Source of the DNA: Streptococcus sp. NPS 308
GTDB taxonomy: Bacteria; Bacillota; Bacilli; Lactobacillales; Streptococcaceae
Assembly: GCF_002355895.1 (NCBI RefSeq)
Contig: NZ_AP017652.1
Location: 1,335,001-1,399,000 of the forward strand
Direction: 5' to 3'
Length of the DNA stretch: 64,000 bases
The notes beneath the pieces were generated by a model that made no database searches, had not been told where the DNA came from, and saw nothing but the letters and a program-made list of their open reading frames with translations. This document shows positions 9,413 to 17,931 of this stretch, piece by piece. A program made the translations under genes and the position numbers. The first letter of the stretch is position 1; the number at the start of each line of letters is the position of its first letter.

Positions 9413-10798
9413 CTATCTTACCTCCCCTTGAATATTGCTACTCTGAGATATGAGTGGTTTGGTAATTGTCACTTCTTTCACATGACTGAGACCCTGACTA
9501 GTCATCTCAATCCAATAATCAACCACAGAGATCAAGGGATCTAAACGATGGCTAATGATCAGAAAACTTCTTCCTTGATTTCTCTCCTCCACAATCCACT
9601 GACAAAAATAATGGCAAGCTCTATCATCCAAACCTGCAAAAGGTTCATCTAGCAAGATCACAGAGGCCTTACTAGTCAAGATGGTCAATAGCTGAAGAAT
9701 CTTTTGCTGGCCACCACTTAATTGATAGGGACTCTTATCAAGCGCCTGCTCCAGATTAAAATATCGTAAAGCTTGGAAAATCCGCTGATTTCTTTCGGAG
9801 TCTGGACTATCTAATTGCAATTCCTCTCTCAGACTGACTCGGATAAATTGCTTCTCAGCTTCCTGAACAACACCCGTCAGATCACGATACAAACTCTTTT
9901 TCTTTTTCAGGACTGTCCCCTTCCAGATAATGCGCCCCTCATACTTTTGAAATTGAAGAATAGACCGAAAGAGGGTTGATTTCCCAACACCATTATCACC
10001 CAAAATACAGGAGATTCCTTGGTAGAATGTAAAATCCGCAATTGAAAAGAGGGGACGCTTATCCAGCTCACAAGTCGTTCTATCCATATGGAACAATTCC
10101 GGGCTAGAAGCAACTTCCTTTGAAGCAACCTGTGTCATCTCAGAGGTAGGGATTTGAAACACCTCCCTTAACTGGCCGTCTCTTAGCTCCACCATATGGT
10201 CGATATAGGCTTCATAGTCTGATAAATCATGGTCACACAGGATGACTGTCTTCCCATCAAGAGCCAACTCTTTTAGAATTTCCAATATCTCGATTCTGCT
10301 CTTGCGGTCAATAGAAGCAAAGGGTTCATCCAAGAGATAGACCCTAGGATTCATAGCAAAGAGAACAGCTAGCGCAGCCTTTTGCTTTTCCCCACCTGAT
10401 AGGTGATGAATGGGACGGTGCAAGATTGGCTCGCAACGACATTGCCGAACCACCTCTGCTATTTTAGCATCAATCTCTTGAAGGGGATGGCCGATATTCT
10501 CCAGGGTAAAAATCAGCTCCTCAAACAAGTTCTCCATGGTAAATTGATGATTGGGATTTTGAAAGAGAATGCCAACCGTCTGGACACGTTCGATGATAGA
10601 AAGCTGACTGACCTCACTCCCATTTATCAGGACTTGACCGCTATAGGGAAGAGAACTGACTTGGGCAATCATTTGAAAGAGACTGGATTTTCCTGAACCA
10701 CTGCTCCCAACTAACAAGGTGAAGGCTTCCGCATGAAAAGTAAAATCAAGAGGCTCAGAGAAGATTGGGGACTGAATCGCTCGTAGTTCCAGCCCCAT
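9413..10798 (-). CDS. ykoD: ECF transporter ATPase YkoD (two fused ATP-binding domains)
   Basis: 461 residues with two ABC ATPase domains in tandem. Domain 1 has Walker A GSSGSGKSSLFQMI (about 32-45), signature HLSGGEKQKAALA and Walker B VYLLDEPFA. Domain 2 has GDNGVGKSTLFRSI, signature QLSGGQQKILQLL and VILLDEPFAGLDD. This fused architecture is typical of YkoD in Firmicutes. It powers import of the thiamin precursor (probably HMP) through YkoE/YkoC. It begins directly after ykoE with no spacer, so is co-translated. Confidence 0.92.
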   Translation of the reverse strand: MGLELRAIQSPIFSEPLDFTFHAEAFTLLVGSSGSGKSSLFQMIAQVSSLPYSGQVLINGSEVSQLSIIERVQTVGILFQNPNHQFTMENLFEELIFTLENIGHPLQEIDAKIAEVVRQCRCEPILHRPIHHLSGGEKQKAALAVLFAMNPRVYLLDEPFASIDRKSRIEILEILKELALDGKTVILCDHDLSDYEAYIDHMVELRDGQLREVFQIPTSEMTQVASKEVASSPELFHMDRTTCELDKRPLFSIADFTFYQGISCILGDNGVGKSTLFRSILQFQKYEGRIIWKGTVLKKKKSLYRDLTGVVQEAEKQFIRVSLREELQLDSPDSERNQRIFQALRYFNLEQALDKSPYQLSGGQQKILQLLTILTSKASVILLDEPFAGLDDRACHYFCQWIVEERNQGRSFLIISHRLDPLISVVDYWIEMTSQGLSHVKEVTITKPLISQSSNIQGEVR

Positions 10799-11359
10799 CT
10801 ATGCCTTGCCCCCAGCTGCAAACTGATGATAAAGTTTGACAATGGCACGAACCAAGATGGTACAGAAGAAAAAGACAGAAATAAAGCGCACCACAAGCAA
10901 GGAAAGGACAAAAGGAAGGGAGAAGGCGTAGTAACCTAACTTAATGTATTCATAGACAAAACTAACAAGCGTAATCCCAATACTATTAGCAGTTAGAGAG
11001 AGCCAACTTTCATAGCGATTCTTGGTTACGATAAAACCAAGTTCACTTCCCAAACCTTGAACCAAGCCAGACAAAAGGGCACCTAGACCGAATTGACTAC
11101 CATAAAGGACTTCAGCAAGTGCAGCAAGCACTTCTCCAATCGTTGCGCTTCCCACTCTTGGAACAAAGATGGCAGCAATGGGCGCAGCCATACACCAGAG
11201 ACCAAAGAGGATTTCATTGGCAAAGACCTGTAAACCAAGAGGGGCTAAAATCAGAGTGAGGATATCAAACAGATAGCCTGAACCCACAAAAACGCCACCA
11301 AAAAAGATAGACAAGAAAGCAAGCAAGATAACATCTTTTAACTGCCATTTTTTCAACAT
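10799..11359 (-). CDS. ykoE: ECF transporter S component YkoE (thiamin precursor)
   Basis: Substrate-binding membrane component, 186 residues, five to six hydrophobic segments. It carries the YkoE-type blocks WQLKDVILLAFLSIFFGG and ANEILFGLWCMAAPIAA, then GSATIGEVLAALAEVLYGS. YkoE binds HMP or related thiamin precursors (family knowledge). It is the first gene of the seven-gene operon and follows the TPP riboswitch/terminator at 11444-11602. The start is supported by AAAAAAGGAGTTTTTTT just upstream. Confidence 0.9.
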   Translation of the reverse strand: MLKKWQLKDVILLAFLSIFFGGVFVGSGYLFDILTLILAPLGLQVFANEILFGLWCMAAPIAAIFVPRVGSATIGEVLAALAEVLYGSQFGLGALLSGLVQGLGSELGFIVTKNRYESWLSLTANSIGITLVSFVYEYIKLGYYAFSLPFVLSLLVVRFISVFFFCTILVRAIVKLYHQFAAGGKA

Positions 11360-11443
11360 AAAAAAACTCCTTTTTTAAAGAAAAGTGGGGCATTCAAGGA
11401 GAGCTGCCAAAAGGCTTGCGGTCAAGCCTATCCTCTTTTGATA

Positions 11444-11481
11444 AACAAAAAAACTCCAATTACAATCAAGAATTAGAGTTT
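11444..11481 (-). terminator. Riboswitch-controlled terminator before ykoE
   Basis: On the minus strand AAACTCTAATTC pairs with AATTGGAGTTTTTTTG around a loop, a Rho-independent terminator placed between the TPP aptamer and ykoE. Formation when TPP is bound would switch the operon off. Confidence 0.82.
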
Positions 11482-11529
11482 AGCTTACAAGATTAGACAG
11501 TTTCTTTCGACATACGAAAAAAACCTTTT

Positions 11530-11602
11530 CACATTTCCCTTCGCCAGTCTTAACTGTATCAGGTTCAATGGGTATCATCTCAGCCTAAAGCACCCCAAAT
11601 GT
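11530..11602 (-). promoter_or_regulatory. TPP riboswitch A (ykoE operon)
   Basis: Minus-strand blocks TTTGGGGTGCTTTAGGCTGA, GATGATACCC, GAACCTGATACAGTTA and GACTGGCGAAGGGAAATGTG match the THI-box closely. It lies downstream of the promoter at 11626-11654 and upstream of the terminator. Confidence 0.95.
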
Positions 11603-11625
11603 CTTTATTATTTTATTACTGGACC

Positions 11626-11654
11626 AGTATAACAGAATTTGAAAGCCCTAGCAA
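11626..11654 (-). promoter_or_regulatory. Promoter of the ykoEDC-tenA-thiWME operon
   Basis: TTGCTA (11654-11649), a 17-bp spacer and TATACT (11631-11626) with an extended TGT in front. The identical arrangement occurs in copy B. Confidence 0.8.
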
Positions 11655-11730
11655 GATATTTGACCGGAAAATATATTTATATAGTTTGTTTGTTCATTCT
11701 TTTAATTTGCATAAAAGTATTGAATCTGTC

Positions 11731-12399
11731 CTATAATTCATAACCGATATCAAAAAAGGCTAATTCTAAAGCAACTGCTTGATTCCAGCGTTGCTGAAGT
11801 TCTGTCAAATCTTCTCGATTTTTCCCGACACGATTGAGTTCGTCAACCAGAAATTGAACCCACTCTGTAAAGAAAGGACCTCTGTGGAGATTGACCCATT
11901 CTAAATGAATATAGGCTTCAGGTAGAGCCAAATCTTTAGAACCCCAGTCTAAATAGAGACCTTCTGCAATGACTAGCATGACCAAAAGATGGGCATAGTC
12001 TGATGAAGCCACAGCAGAATACATTAGCTCCTGAAACGCTTTTGTTACAGGGTGCAAGGTCACTTCTAGATAGTCACTCTCTGCTACCTTTAACTCTTTA
12101 AAAGCCTTTTGGAAATAACCATCTTCATCTGCTTCAAGAAAGCCTAGTTGCTTGGCAAAACGAAGTTTGGATTCAAGCTGGTCTGCGTGAGCTACACAGG
12201 CACCCAGCATGGATAAGAAAGCATCAAAGAAATGATAATCTTGAATCAGGTAGTCTTTTAAGACCTTATTCTCAATTGTCCCCGCAAAAAGTTCCTTGAC
12301 AAAACGATGATTAATTGCAGCCTGCCAATCCTTCTGATTGCTTTTTAATAATTCTCCAACGGTCAAACCCGGCTGAAATGCATAGTCTTGTGTTTCCAT
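11731..12399 (-). CDS. TenA-family protein lacking the catalytic Cys (TenA_E type)
   Basis: 222 residues, helical TenA/THI-4 fold. The Asp motif is kept (YLIQDYHFFDAF), but the position of the catalytic Cys region (LLPCPWLY in the other TenA) reads VIAEGLYLDWG, with Glu and no Cys. This is the pattern of the TenA_E subclass, which salvages pyrimidine breakdown products with a Glu-based site (family knowledge). The gene stands alone between the two riboswitch cassettes: TPP-controlled through copy B at 12521-12784, while copy A downstream restarts transcription for ykoE. Its exact substrate is not known from sequence. Confidence 0.82.
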   Translation of the reverse strand: METQDYAFQPGLTVGELLKSNQKDWQAAINHRFVKELFAGTIENKVLKDYLIQDYHFFDAFLSMLGACVAHADQLESKLRFAKQLGFLEADEDGYFQKAFKELKVAESDYLEVTLHPVTKAFQELMYSAVASSDYAHLLVMLVIAEGLYLDWGSKDLALPEAYIHLEWVNLHRGPFFTEWVQFLVDELNRVGKNREDLTELQQRWNQAVALELAFFDIGYEL

Positions 12400-12542
12400 A
12401 TTTATTTTTCCTTTCTTTACTCCTTAGTAATCAATAAAATATCAAGAGATACCAAGCAAAATCGTAATTCTACTTGATACTTTTAAAGAACATCGAGGGC
12501 ATTTGCAGAGCTACCTAAAAAAGCCTATCCTCTTTTGATAAA

Positions 12543-12578
12543 CAAAAAAACTCCAATTACAAACGAGAATTAGAGTTT
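12543..12578 (-). terminator. Riboswitch-controlled terminator before the second tenA
   Basis: Minus-strand AAACTCTAATTCTCG and AATTGGAGTTTTTTT form the same hairpin as in copy A; the changes lie in the loop, so the stem is preserved. Confidence 0.8.
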
Positions 12579-12626
12579 ACCTTACAAGATTAGACAGTTC
12601 TTTTCGACATAGGAAAAAAACCTTTT

Positions 12627-12699
12627 CACATTTCCCTTCGCCAGTCTTAACTGTATCAGGTTCAATGGGTATCATCTCAGCCTAAAGCACCCCAAATGT
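12627..12699 (-). promoter_or_regulatory. TPP riboswitch B (tenA_E gene)
   Basis: The aptamer sequence is the same as riboswitch A across all conserved THI-box blocks. It precedes the terminator at 12543-12578 and the gene starting at 12399. Confidence 0.95.
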
Positions 12700-12722
12700 T
12701 TTTATTATTTTATTACTGGACC

Positions 12723-12751
12723 AGTATAACAGAAATTGAAAGCCCTAGCAA
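12723..12751 (-). promoter_or_regulatory. Promoter of the second tenA gene
   Basis: TTGCTA (12751-12746), 17-bp spacer, TATACT (12728-12723) with TGT extension, same as copy A. Confidence 0.8.
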
Positions 12752-12815
12752 GATATTTGACTGAAAAATATATTTATATAGTTTCTGATAACGATATAAT
12801 CTTTCTATACACGAA

Positions 12816-12841
12816 GAAAAACCTCCACATCAGGTGGAGGC
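12816..12841 (-). terminator. lctO terminator
   Basis: On the minus strand CCTCCACCTGATGTGGAGG is followed by TTTTTC, directly behind the lctO stop codon. Confidence 0.9.
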
Positions 12842-12852
12842 CGTCTTCATTA

Positions 12853-13989
12853 TCAATACAATTTTAAGTCACGAGGGTCGACTGGGAAGGTTGGGTTGTA
12901 TGGGTTGTGACGGAGTTTGAAGTGTTTGACATCCTCAATAGTCTGAGTTCCAGATAATTGCATGACTGTCTTCAATTCTGCATTCAAGTGCTCAAAGACT
13001 TGACGCACACCAACACTGCCTCCAAGAGCCAAACCATAGATCACAGGGCGACCAATAGCTACCAAGTCTGCTCCTGAAGCCAGGGCTTTAAAGACGTGTT
13101 GACCGCGACGAACACCAGAGTCAAAGACAATTGGTACACGTTTATCAACTGCTTCAGCCACTTCTTGAAGCGAGTCAAAGGATGCTGGTCCACCGTCGAT
13201 TTGGCGGCCACCGTGGTTGGTTACCCAGATACCAGAAGCACCTGCGGCAAGAGAGCGTTCAACGTCCTCACGACACTGTGGCCCTTTCACATAGACAGGA
13301 AGACCTGAGTAAGCAGCGATAAATTCTACATCACGTGGAGACAAGCGTTGTTTAGCTGATTTGTAAACAAAGTCCATTGATTTACCAGCACCTTCTGGCA
13401 GGTATTCCTCAACAATTGGCATACCAACGGGGAAGACAAAACCATTGCGCTTGTCGACCTCACGATTGCCCCCTACAGTTGCATCTGCCGTCAAGACAAT
13501 CGCTTTGTAGCCTTCAGCCTTCACACGGTCCATGATGTGGCGGTTGATCCCATCATCTTTACTAAAGTAAAATTGGAACCAGTGAGGTGTCCCTTGAAGA
13601 GCTTCCGTAATTTCTGGAAGGTCAACGGTAGAGTAGGAGCTGGTTGTATAGAGGGAACCAAACTCATGCACACCACGCGCAGTCGCCACTTCACCCTGTT
13701 CATTTGCCAATTTATGAGCCGCAACAGGCGCCATAATGATTGGTGAAGATAATTTTTCACCAGCAAATTCAATCTCTGTACTTGGATTTTCAACATCACA
13801 AAGCGTATGTGGAACGATGAGTTTGTGGTTAAAGGCACGGATGTTCTCGCGTAAAGTGAAAGTATCCTCTGCTCCACTAGCGATATAACCAAAGGCAGCT
13901 TTAGGAATGACTTGTTGCGCCATTGCCTCCAAATCAAAAACGTTAATAAAATCTACAGGTCCTTCTGCATTACTTGTTTTATATGACAT
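12853..13989 (-). CDS. lctO: L-lactate oxidase LctO
   Basis: FMN-dependent alpha-hydroxy acid oxidase: L-lactate + O2 gives pyruvate + H2O2. 378 residues, full length. Visible family motifs are the FMN site YIASGAEDTFTLREN near the N-terminus, VLTADATVGGNRE, Lys in YVKGPQ, the catalytic block WVTNHGGRQIDGG and FDSGVRRG near the C-terminus. It is a single-gene unit with its own terminator and an upstream cre-like site. Together with SpxB it recycles lactate and pyruvate with H2O2 release. The start follows AAGGAGGACATTTT. Confidence 0.94.
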   Translation of the reverse strand: MSYKTSNAEGPVDFINVFDLEAMAQQVIPKAAFGYIASGAEDTFTLRENIRAFNHKLIVPHTLCDVENPSTEIEFAGEKLSSPIIMAPVAAHKLANEQGEVATARGVHEFGSLYTTSSYSTVDLPEITEALQGTPHWFQFYFSKDDGINRHIMDRVKAEGYKAIVLTADATVGGNREVDKRNGFVFPVGMPIVEEYLPEGAGKSMDFVYKSAKQRLSPRDVEFIAAYSGLPVYVKGPQCREDVERSLAAGASGIWVTNHGGRQIDGGPASFDSLQEVAEAVDKRVPIVFDSGVRRGQHVFKALASGADLVAIGRPVIYGLALGGSVGVRQVFEHLNAELKTVMQLSGTQTIEDVKHFKLRHNPYNPTFPVDPRDLKLY

Positions 13990-14007
13990 AAAATGTCCTC
14001 CTTGTTA

Positions 14008-14030
14008 AGTAAGCGTTTGCTTTTTATCTT
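14008..14030 (-). promoter_or_regulatory. lctO -10 region with cre-like site
   Basis: On the minus strand a possible -10 TAAGAT (14030-14025) is directly followed by AAGCAAACGCTTACT (14022-14008), 13 of 15 positions of the cre consensus. The position at the transcription start would allow CcpA repression; the function is inferred. Confidence 0.5.
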
Positions 14031-14108
14031 ACTTAAACATCTTAACTCTTTTTCATACTGTTTTCAAAAAATTTGTCTGGGAATTTCAAACTGATTACTT
14101 GGACCTTT

Positions 14109-14147
14109 CAAAAAAATCAGGTAATCCTTGTGACTACCTGATTTTCT
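14109..14147 (-). terminator. pyrE terminator
   Basis: Minus-strand AAATCAGGTAGTCACAAGGATTACCTGATTTTTTT (given in two arms: ATCAGGTA / TACCTGAT) forms a strong hairpin with a U-run behind pyrE. Confidence 0.9.
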
Positions 14148-14152
14148 ATGTT

Positions 14153-14785
14153 TTAAGCATTTTGCCAATTTTCTTGGTCTTCTTTAAAGCGTTTTAAGAG
14201 AGCCAATCCCTCTGGTGTGATGTAACCTTCTTCTTGGGCTAGGTGAATGAGCTCGCTATAGTTAGATAGTGTCACCAATTTGACTCCAGCATCCGCAAAA
14301 TTCTTATCGGCTTTTGGTAGTTGATAACTAAAAATCGCTACGACACCAATAACGTCTGCCCCTTCACGTTTAGCAGCTGCCACGGCTTCTAGTACAGAAC
14401 CACCAGTTGAAATCAAATCTTCGACAACGACCATCTTTTGACCTTGGGCTACACGGCCTTCGATTTGGTTGCCTGCTCCGTGGTCTTTTGGTTTGCTACG
14501 GATATAGGCAAAGGGCAGATTCATCTTATCAGCAATGATGGCTCCGTGAGGAATCCCTGCTGTCGCTGTTCCTGCAATCACTTCTACCTCTGGAAAGGCT
14601 GCCTTGATAGCATCTACAAAACCATTTTCAATCAAGGTTCTAGTTTCTGGGTAAGCCAGAGTCACGCGGTTATCTGTATAGATAGGTGACTTGATACCCG
14701 ATGCCCAAGTAAAAGGCTCTTCTGGTTTAAGGTAAACTGCCTGAATTTTCAATAGGTGGCTAGCAATGTCTTTAGCAAGTGTCAT
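14153..14785 (-). CDS. pyrE: Orotate phosphoribosyltransferase PyrE
   Basis: Transfers ribose-5-phosphate from PRPP to orotate, the fifth step of UMP synthesis. 210 residues. The PRPP loop [17 protein letters not shown] is intact, with [10 protein letters not shown] before it as the flexible catalytic loop. It is the second gene of pyrF-pyrE, 42 bp behind pyrF, and ends in a terminator. The same PyrR leader controls both genes. Confidence 0.96.
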   Translation of the reverse strand: MTLAKDIASHLLKIQAVYLKPEEPFTWASGIKSPIYTDNRVTLAYPETRTLIENGFVDAIKAAFPEVEVIAGTATAGIPHGAIIADKMNLPFAYIRSKPKDHGAGNQIEGRVAQGQKMVVVEDLISTGGSVLEAVAAAKREGADVIGVVAIFSYQLPKADKNFADAGVKLVTLSNYSELIHLAQEEGYITPEGLALLKRFKEDQENWQNA

Positions 14786-14827
14786 GGTTTTCTCCTTCTT
14801 ATCCTTACATCTCTTAGCGAATACGCT

Positions 14828-15529
14828 TTAGGCCCAGTCTCGTGTCCATTCTTCCTTGATAGCATGGTAGGCTGCTACAGGGTCTTCCGCCTGCGTGATT
14901 GGACGACCTACTACAATGTAGTCACTACCGATTTGATAGGCCTGACCAGGAGTCACTACGCGTTTTTGATCCGCTGCTTCAGCACCTGTTGGTCGAATAC
15001 CTGGCGTCAAGCAAATAAAATCTTCATTTGTAGCTTCCTTGATGAGTTGAGCTTCTTGGGCTGAACAAACCACACCATCTAATCCAGCTTCTGCTGTTTT
15101 CTTAGCATAGTGAATCACTGATTCTTGCAGACTCGTTTGAATATTTTGGCAGTCTTGCATCTGTTCTTCGGATGTTGAAGTCAGCTGGGTCACTGCGATG
15201 AGAATTCCCTTATCTCCCAACCCTTCACGCGCAGCCTGCATCATTTCAACCCCACCTGCAGCCTGAACATTGGTCATATCGACACCCAAACTAGACAAGA
15301 TTTTCATGGTCGATTTGACTGTGTTTGGAATATCATGCAACTTGAGATCCAAAAAAACGCTATGTCCTAATGATTTCAAATAACGTACAACTTCAGGGCC
15401 TACCGCATAATAGATTTCCATTCCAACCTTGACATAGAGTTTTTCCTCTGCTGGAAAAAGGGCTAAAAATTCCTTTGCTTCTTCAAAACTTGGAAAATCT
15501 AGGGCAATGACCGGGCGACTCTCACGCAT
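14828..15529 (-). CDS. pyrF: Orotidine-5'-phosphate decarboxylase PyrF
   Basis: Decarboxylates OMP to UMP. The start at 15529 (protein [15 protein letters not shown], 233 residues) is preferred over an in-frame ATG 36 bases upstream because GAAGGAGAAATAT precedes it and the family begins here. Motifs: VIALDFPS at the first strand, catalytic KVGMEIYY and [12 protein letters not shown] (Lys-Asp tetrad), and VVGRPIT near the C-terminus. First gene of the pyrFE unit, preceded by a PyrR-type attenuator. Confidence 0.95.
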   Translation of the reverse strand: MRESRPVIALDFPSFEEAKEFLALFPAEEKLYVKVGMEIYYAVGPEVVRYLKSLGHSVFLDLKLHDIPNTVKSTMKILSSLGVDMTNVQAAGGVEMMQAAREGLGDKGILIAVTQLTSTSEEQMQDCQNIQTSLQESVIHYAKKTAEAGLDGVVCSAQEAQLIKEATNEDFICLTPGIRPTGAEAADQKRVVTPGQAYQIGSDYIVVGRPITQAEDPVAAYHAIKEEWTRDWA

Positions 15530-15584
15530 ATATTTCTCCTTCTCATTCTTCTTGCAGTCCACCAAACTCCTTAAAAGGACTATG

Positions 15585-15690
15585 AAAAAAGGAACCTGCT
15601 AGCAGCAAGGTTCCACGAAAAATGGGTAGTCTCCACCCTTTCACCGTCTAACCTTAGCTGCCTCTCTGGACTGCTTTAAAGGTTTTTTAC
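15585..15690 (-). promoter_or_regulatory. PyrR-dependent attenuator leader of pyrFE
   Basis: On the minus strand the leader contains GCAGTCCAGAGAGGCAGC (about 15675-15657), the conserved PyrR-binding anti-antiterminator loop (UCCAGAGAGG), followed by a terminator hairpin GGAACCTTGCTGC / GCAGGTTCC with a run of T (15614-15585). UMP-bound PyrR would favour termination. PyrR itself is not encoded in the window. Confidence 0.88.
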
Positions 15691-15691
15691 T

Positions 15692-15720
15692 ATTCTATTA
15701 TTTATATAGGAACTTGTCAA
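15692..15720 (-). promoter_or_regulatory. pyrFE promoter
   Basis: TTGACA (15720-15715), 17-bp spacer, TAGAAT (15697-15692), directly behind the divIB stop codon and just before the PyrR leader. Confidence 0.85.
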
Positions 15721-15734
15721 GTAAAAACTGGCCT

Positions 15735-16862
15735 TTATTGTTGTTGCTGTTGTTTCTTTTCTTCAGCTTCTTTTTCTTCCTGTTTTTTCTTCTCAGCTTC
15801 CTGTGCCTCTTTTTTAGCTTTTTCCTCAGCTTCTTCCAAAAGTTTATCCGCTAGGCTCGTACTATAGATTCCAGCTTCCATATCGATAAAACTCGGTTCT
15901 GCTAGTTGTGGCTTAATTTTGCTGTAATAAGGCAATTTTTTACTCAACTCTGACAAGGGAACCAAGATCTCATCTGTATCTAGCATGGTGATTTTTAGAA
16001 GATCTGCAGTTGCCTTACTTGGGGCTAGTTCGATCTTCTGGATTTGACTCTTTATGTCCTCACTGATGCTAGAAAGACCCGAAATCAGATCCTTCACCTG
16101 CTGCTCATCGTTAAAGGTAACTGTTAGGTAGGTCTCAGGCAGGTTCAAAAGGTTGACAGGGCTTGAGTCAATTGTCCCACTAGACAGGATTGGATAGTGG
16201 TCTTCACCTGTCACATAGTAGCCCACAATCTCAAACTCTTTGACTTCAATCGTAAAGTTTGTTGGAAATTTGTAGTCAATCGTTGCTGACTCTATCCAGT
16301 GATTCGACTTGATCTGCTCAGCGTGCTTGTCCTTGTTCAATAACAAAGACAAGGTATAGTCACTATCCTGAATGCCAGAAACCTGTTTAATGTCATCCGC
16401 TTGGGTCTGGACATTCCCCTTAACCTCGATATGCTTAAGAGTCGAAAGAGGAGTCAAGAGATAGATAGAAAGGAGGAGAACCAGAACACTCGGCACCAAG
16501 ATACTGACTGCCCTCCAAATATGAACAGGAGCAATTTTCGGCTTGGCAGGTTTTTCTGGCTTTTCTTTTTTCTTTTTCTCTTTCTCTTTTTTTACTTCGC
16601 TGGCTTCCTTTTGAGCTTTCTCATCTTTCTCGGAGGGTTTCTGACTTGGACTTGTATCTTCCTCGTCGGACTGACTCGAGGATTTCTTGGCCTCCTCCAA
16701 TAACTTCAAGTTGGCTTCCTTTCGAGCTTGTTTTTCCTTTTCCTTCTCCGCAGCTAGAGCAGCTTCCTCCTCAGCCTTCTTTTTCAGGTATTCTTGGTTC
16801 CGTTTCTGCCATTCAGACAATTCTTGTTTCTGGTTTGATTCTTTTTTCTTATCCTTTGACAT
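15735..16862 (-). CDS. divIB: Cell division protein DivIB/FtsQ
   Basis: Bitopic division protein of the DivIB-DivIC-FtsL complex. 375 residues. The N-terminal 130 residues are a highly charged Lys/Glu-rich cytoplasmic coiled-coil region, followed by one membrane helix (VSILVPSVLVLLLSIYLL), then a POTRA domain (LKHIEVKGNV onward), a beta domain, and a low-complexity tail of Glu/Lys ending in five glutamines. It follows murG with a 9-bp gap, the usual murD-murG-divIB cluster of streptococci, which links division with wall precursor synthesis. Confidence 0.93.
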   Translation of the reverse strand: MSKDKKKESNQKQELSEWQKRNQEYLKKKAEEEAALAAEKEKEKQARKEANLKLLEEAKKSSSQSDEEDTSPSQKPSEKDEKAQKEASEVKKEKEKKKKEKPEKPAKPKIAPVHIWRAVSILVPSVLVLLLSIYLLTPLSTLKHIEVKGNVQTQADDIKQVSGIQDSDYTLSLLLNKDKHAEQIKSNHWIESATIDYKFPTNFTIEVKEFEIVGYYVTGEDHYPILSSGTIDSSPVNLLNLPETYLTVTFNDEQQVKDLISGLSSISEDIKSQIQKIELAPSKATADLLKITMLDTDEILVPLSELSKKLPYYSKIKPQLAEPSFIDMEAGIYSTSLADKLLEEAEEKAKKEAQEAEKKKQEEKEAEEKKQQQQQ

Positions 16863-16871
16863 TGGTTTTCC

Positions 16872-17930
16872 TTATGATAAGTCTTTTCTTAGTAGGGCAT
16901 AAAAATCATTAAGAGATTTCAATTCAGTTGAAGCCTTCATACTAGCTTGGTATTGGTCCTTATGACTAAGCAGGTGACTGACTTTCTCCTCCAAGCTTTC
17001 CAAGGTCAATTCTGTCTCTTGGAGTTCTACTGCATAACCCTTTTTAACAAAATAGGCAGCATTTTCAATTTGGTCTCCTCGGCTCGCCTCACGTCCAAGA
17101 GGGACAATGAGATGGAGTTTAGCCATAGCCAAGAGTTCAAAAATCGTGTTAGCCCCACCTCGAGTCACCACCACATCCGCCATCTCCATCAAGGGTTGAT
17201 AGAGATCCGTCACATAGTCGATACGGAAGAGATTTTGGCTCAACTCATTTAGGCTAGAATCTCCTGTCAGATTGATGATATTGTAACGCTCTGTCAGTTC
17301 TTTCTGATGGTCTGTCACTAATTGGTTAAATACACGAGCTCCTGCAGAACCTCCGACAAATAATACGGTTGGCAATTTGGGATTAAAGTGAGTTTGGATA
17401 TCCACCAACTCGTCTGGTTCTGGCGTCTCTTGATCTGTTACCTTGGTCACTGCCCCCACATGCTCGACTTTTGCAAGACTAGCAGGCTGCTCAAAGGTTG
17501 AGTACATCTTGGTTGCGAATTTATAGGCAATTTTATTGGCCAAGCCCATAGATAGGTCCGATTCGTGAATAAAGACAGGTACTCCTGACACACGCGCTGC
17601 GATAACCGGCGGTACTGAGACAAATCCTCCCTTAGAAAAAAGAGCCTGTGGACGCAGTCGTAACATGATAAAGAGGGATTGGACAATTCCCCAACCAACT
17701 TTGAAGACATCCAGCATGTTTTGCCAGGAGAAGTAACGACGTAATTTCCCTGTCGCTATGGAATGGAAGGTCACATCCAGACCTGACTTGAGGATTTCTT
17801 GGTGTTCGATTCCGTGTTTATCACCAATGTAGTGAACTTCCCAGCCGTCTTCGATGAACTTGGGCATTAACAAAAGATTGAGGGTGACATGTCCAACCGT
17901 CCCCCCACCTGTAAAGACAATTTTTTTCAT
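16872..17930 (-). CDS. murG: UDP-GlcNAc transferase MurG
   Basis: Converts lipid I to lipid II at the inner membrane face. 352 residues, GT-B fold. N-terminal [14 protein letters not shown] nucleotide/lipid-binding loop, central [18 protein letters not shown], and C-terminal donor-site block [18 protein letters not shown] with [15 protein letters not shown]. It starts 1 bp after murD and precedes divIB, forming a dcw-type cluster. Confidence 0.96.
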   Translation of the reverse strand: MKKIVFTGGGTVGHVTLNLLLMPKFIEDGWEVHYIGDKHGIEHQEILKSGLDVTFHSIATGKLRRYFSWQNMLDVFKVGWGIVQSLFIMLRLRPQALFSKGGFVSVPPVIAARVSGVPVFIHESDLSMGLANKIAYKFATKMYSTFEQPASLAKVEHVGAVTKVTDQETPEPDELVDIQTHFNPKLPTVLFVGGSAGARVFNQLVTDHQKELTERYNIINLTGDSSLNELSQNLFRIDYVTDLYQPLMEMADVVVTRGGANTIFELLAMAKLHLIVPLGREASRGDQIENAAYFVKKGYAVELQETELTLESLEEKVSHLLSHKDQYQASMKASTELKSLNDFYALLRKDLS

Positions 17931-17931
17931 A

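Larger units (their letters stand above)
11424..11687. repeat. Thiamin control cassette, copy A (duplicated)
   Basis: 264 bp holding, on the minus strand, promoter, TPP aptamer and terminator. It aligns without gaps to 12521-12784 with about ten differences by my count; most differences are in the expression platform and spacers while the aptamer core is identical. Similarity appears to continue weakly past the 3' end (GAGCTGCC versus GAGCTACC). Confidence 0.95.
12521..12784. repeat. Thiamin control cassette, copy B (duplicated)
   Basis: Second copy of the 264-bp promoter/TPP riboswitch/terminator cassette, about 96% identical to 11424-11687, same orientation, 1.1 kb apart. It drives the single tenA-type gene at 11731-12399. 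Confidence 0.95.
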
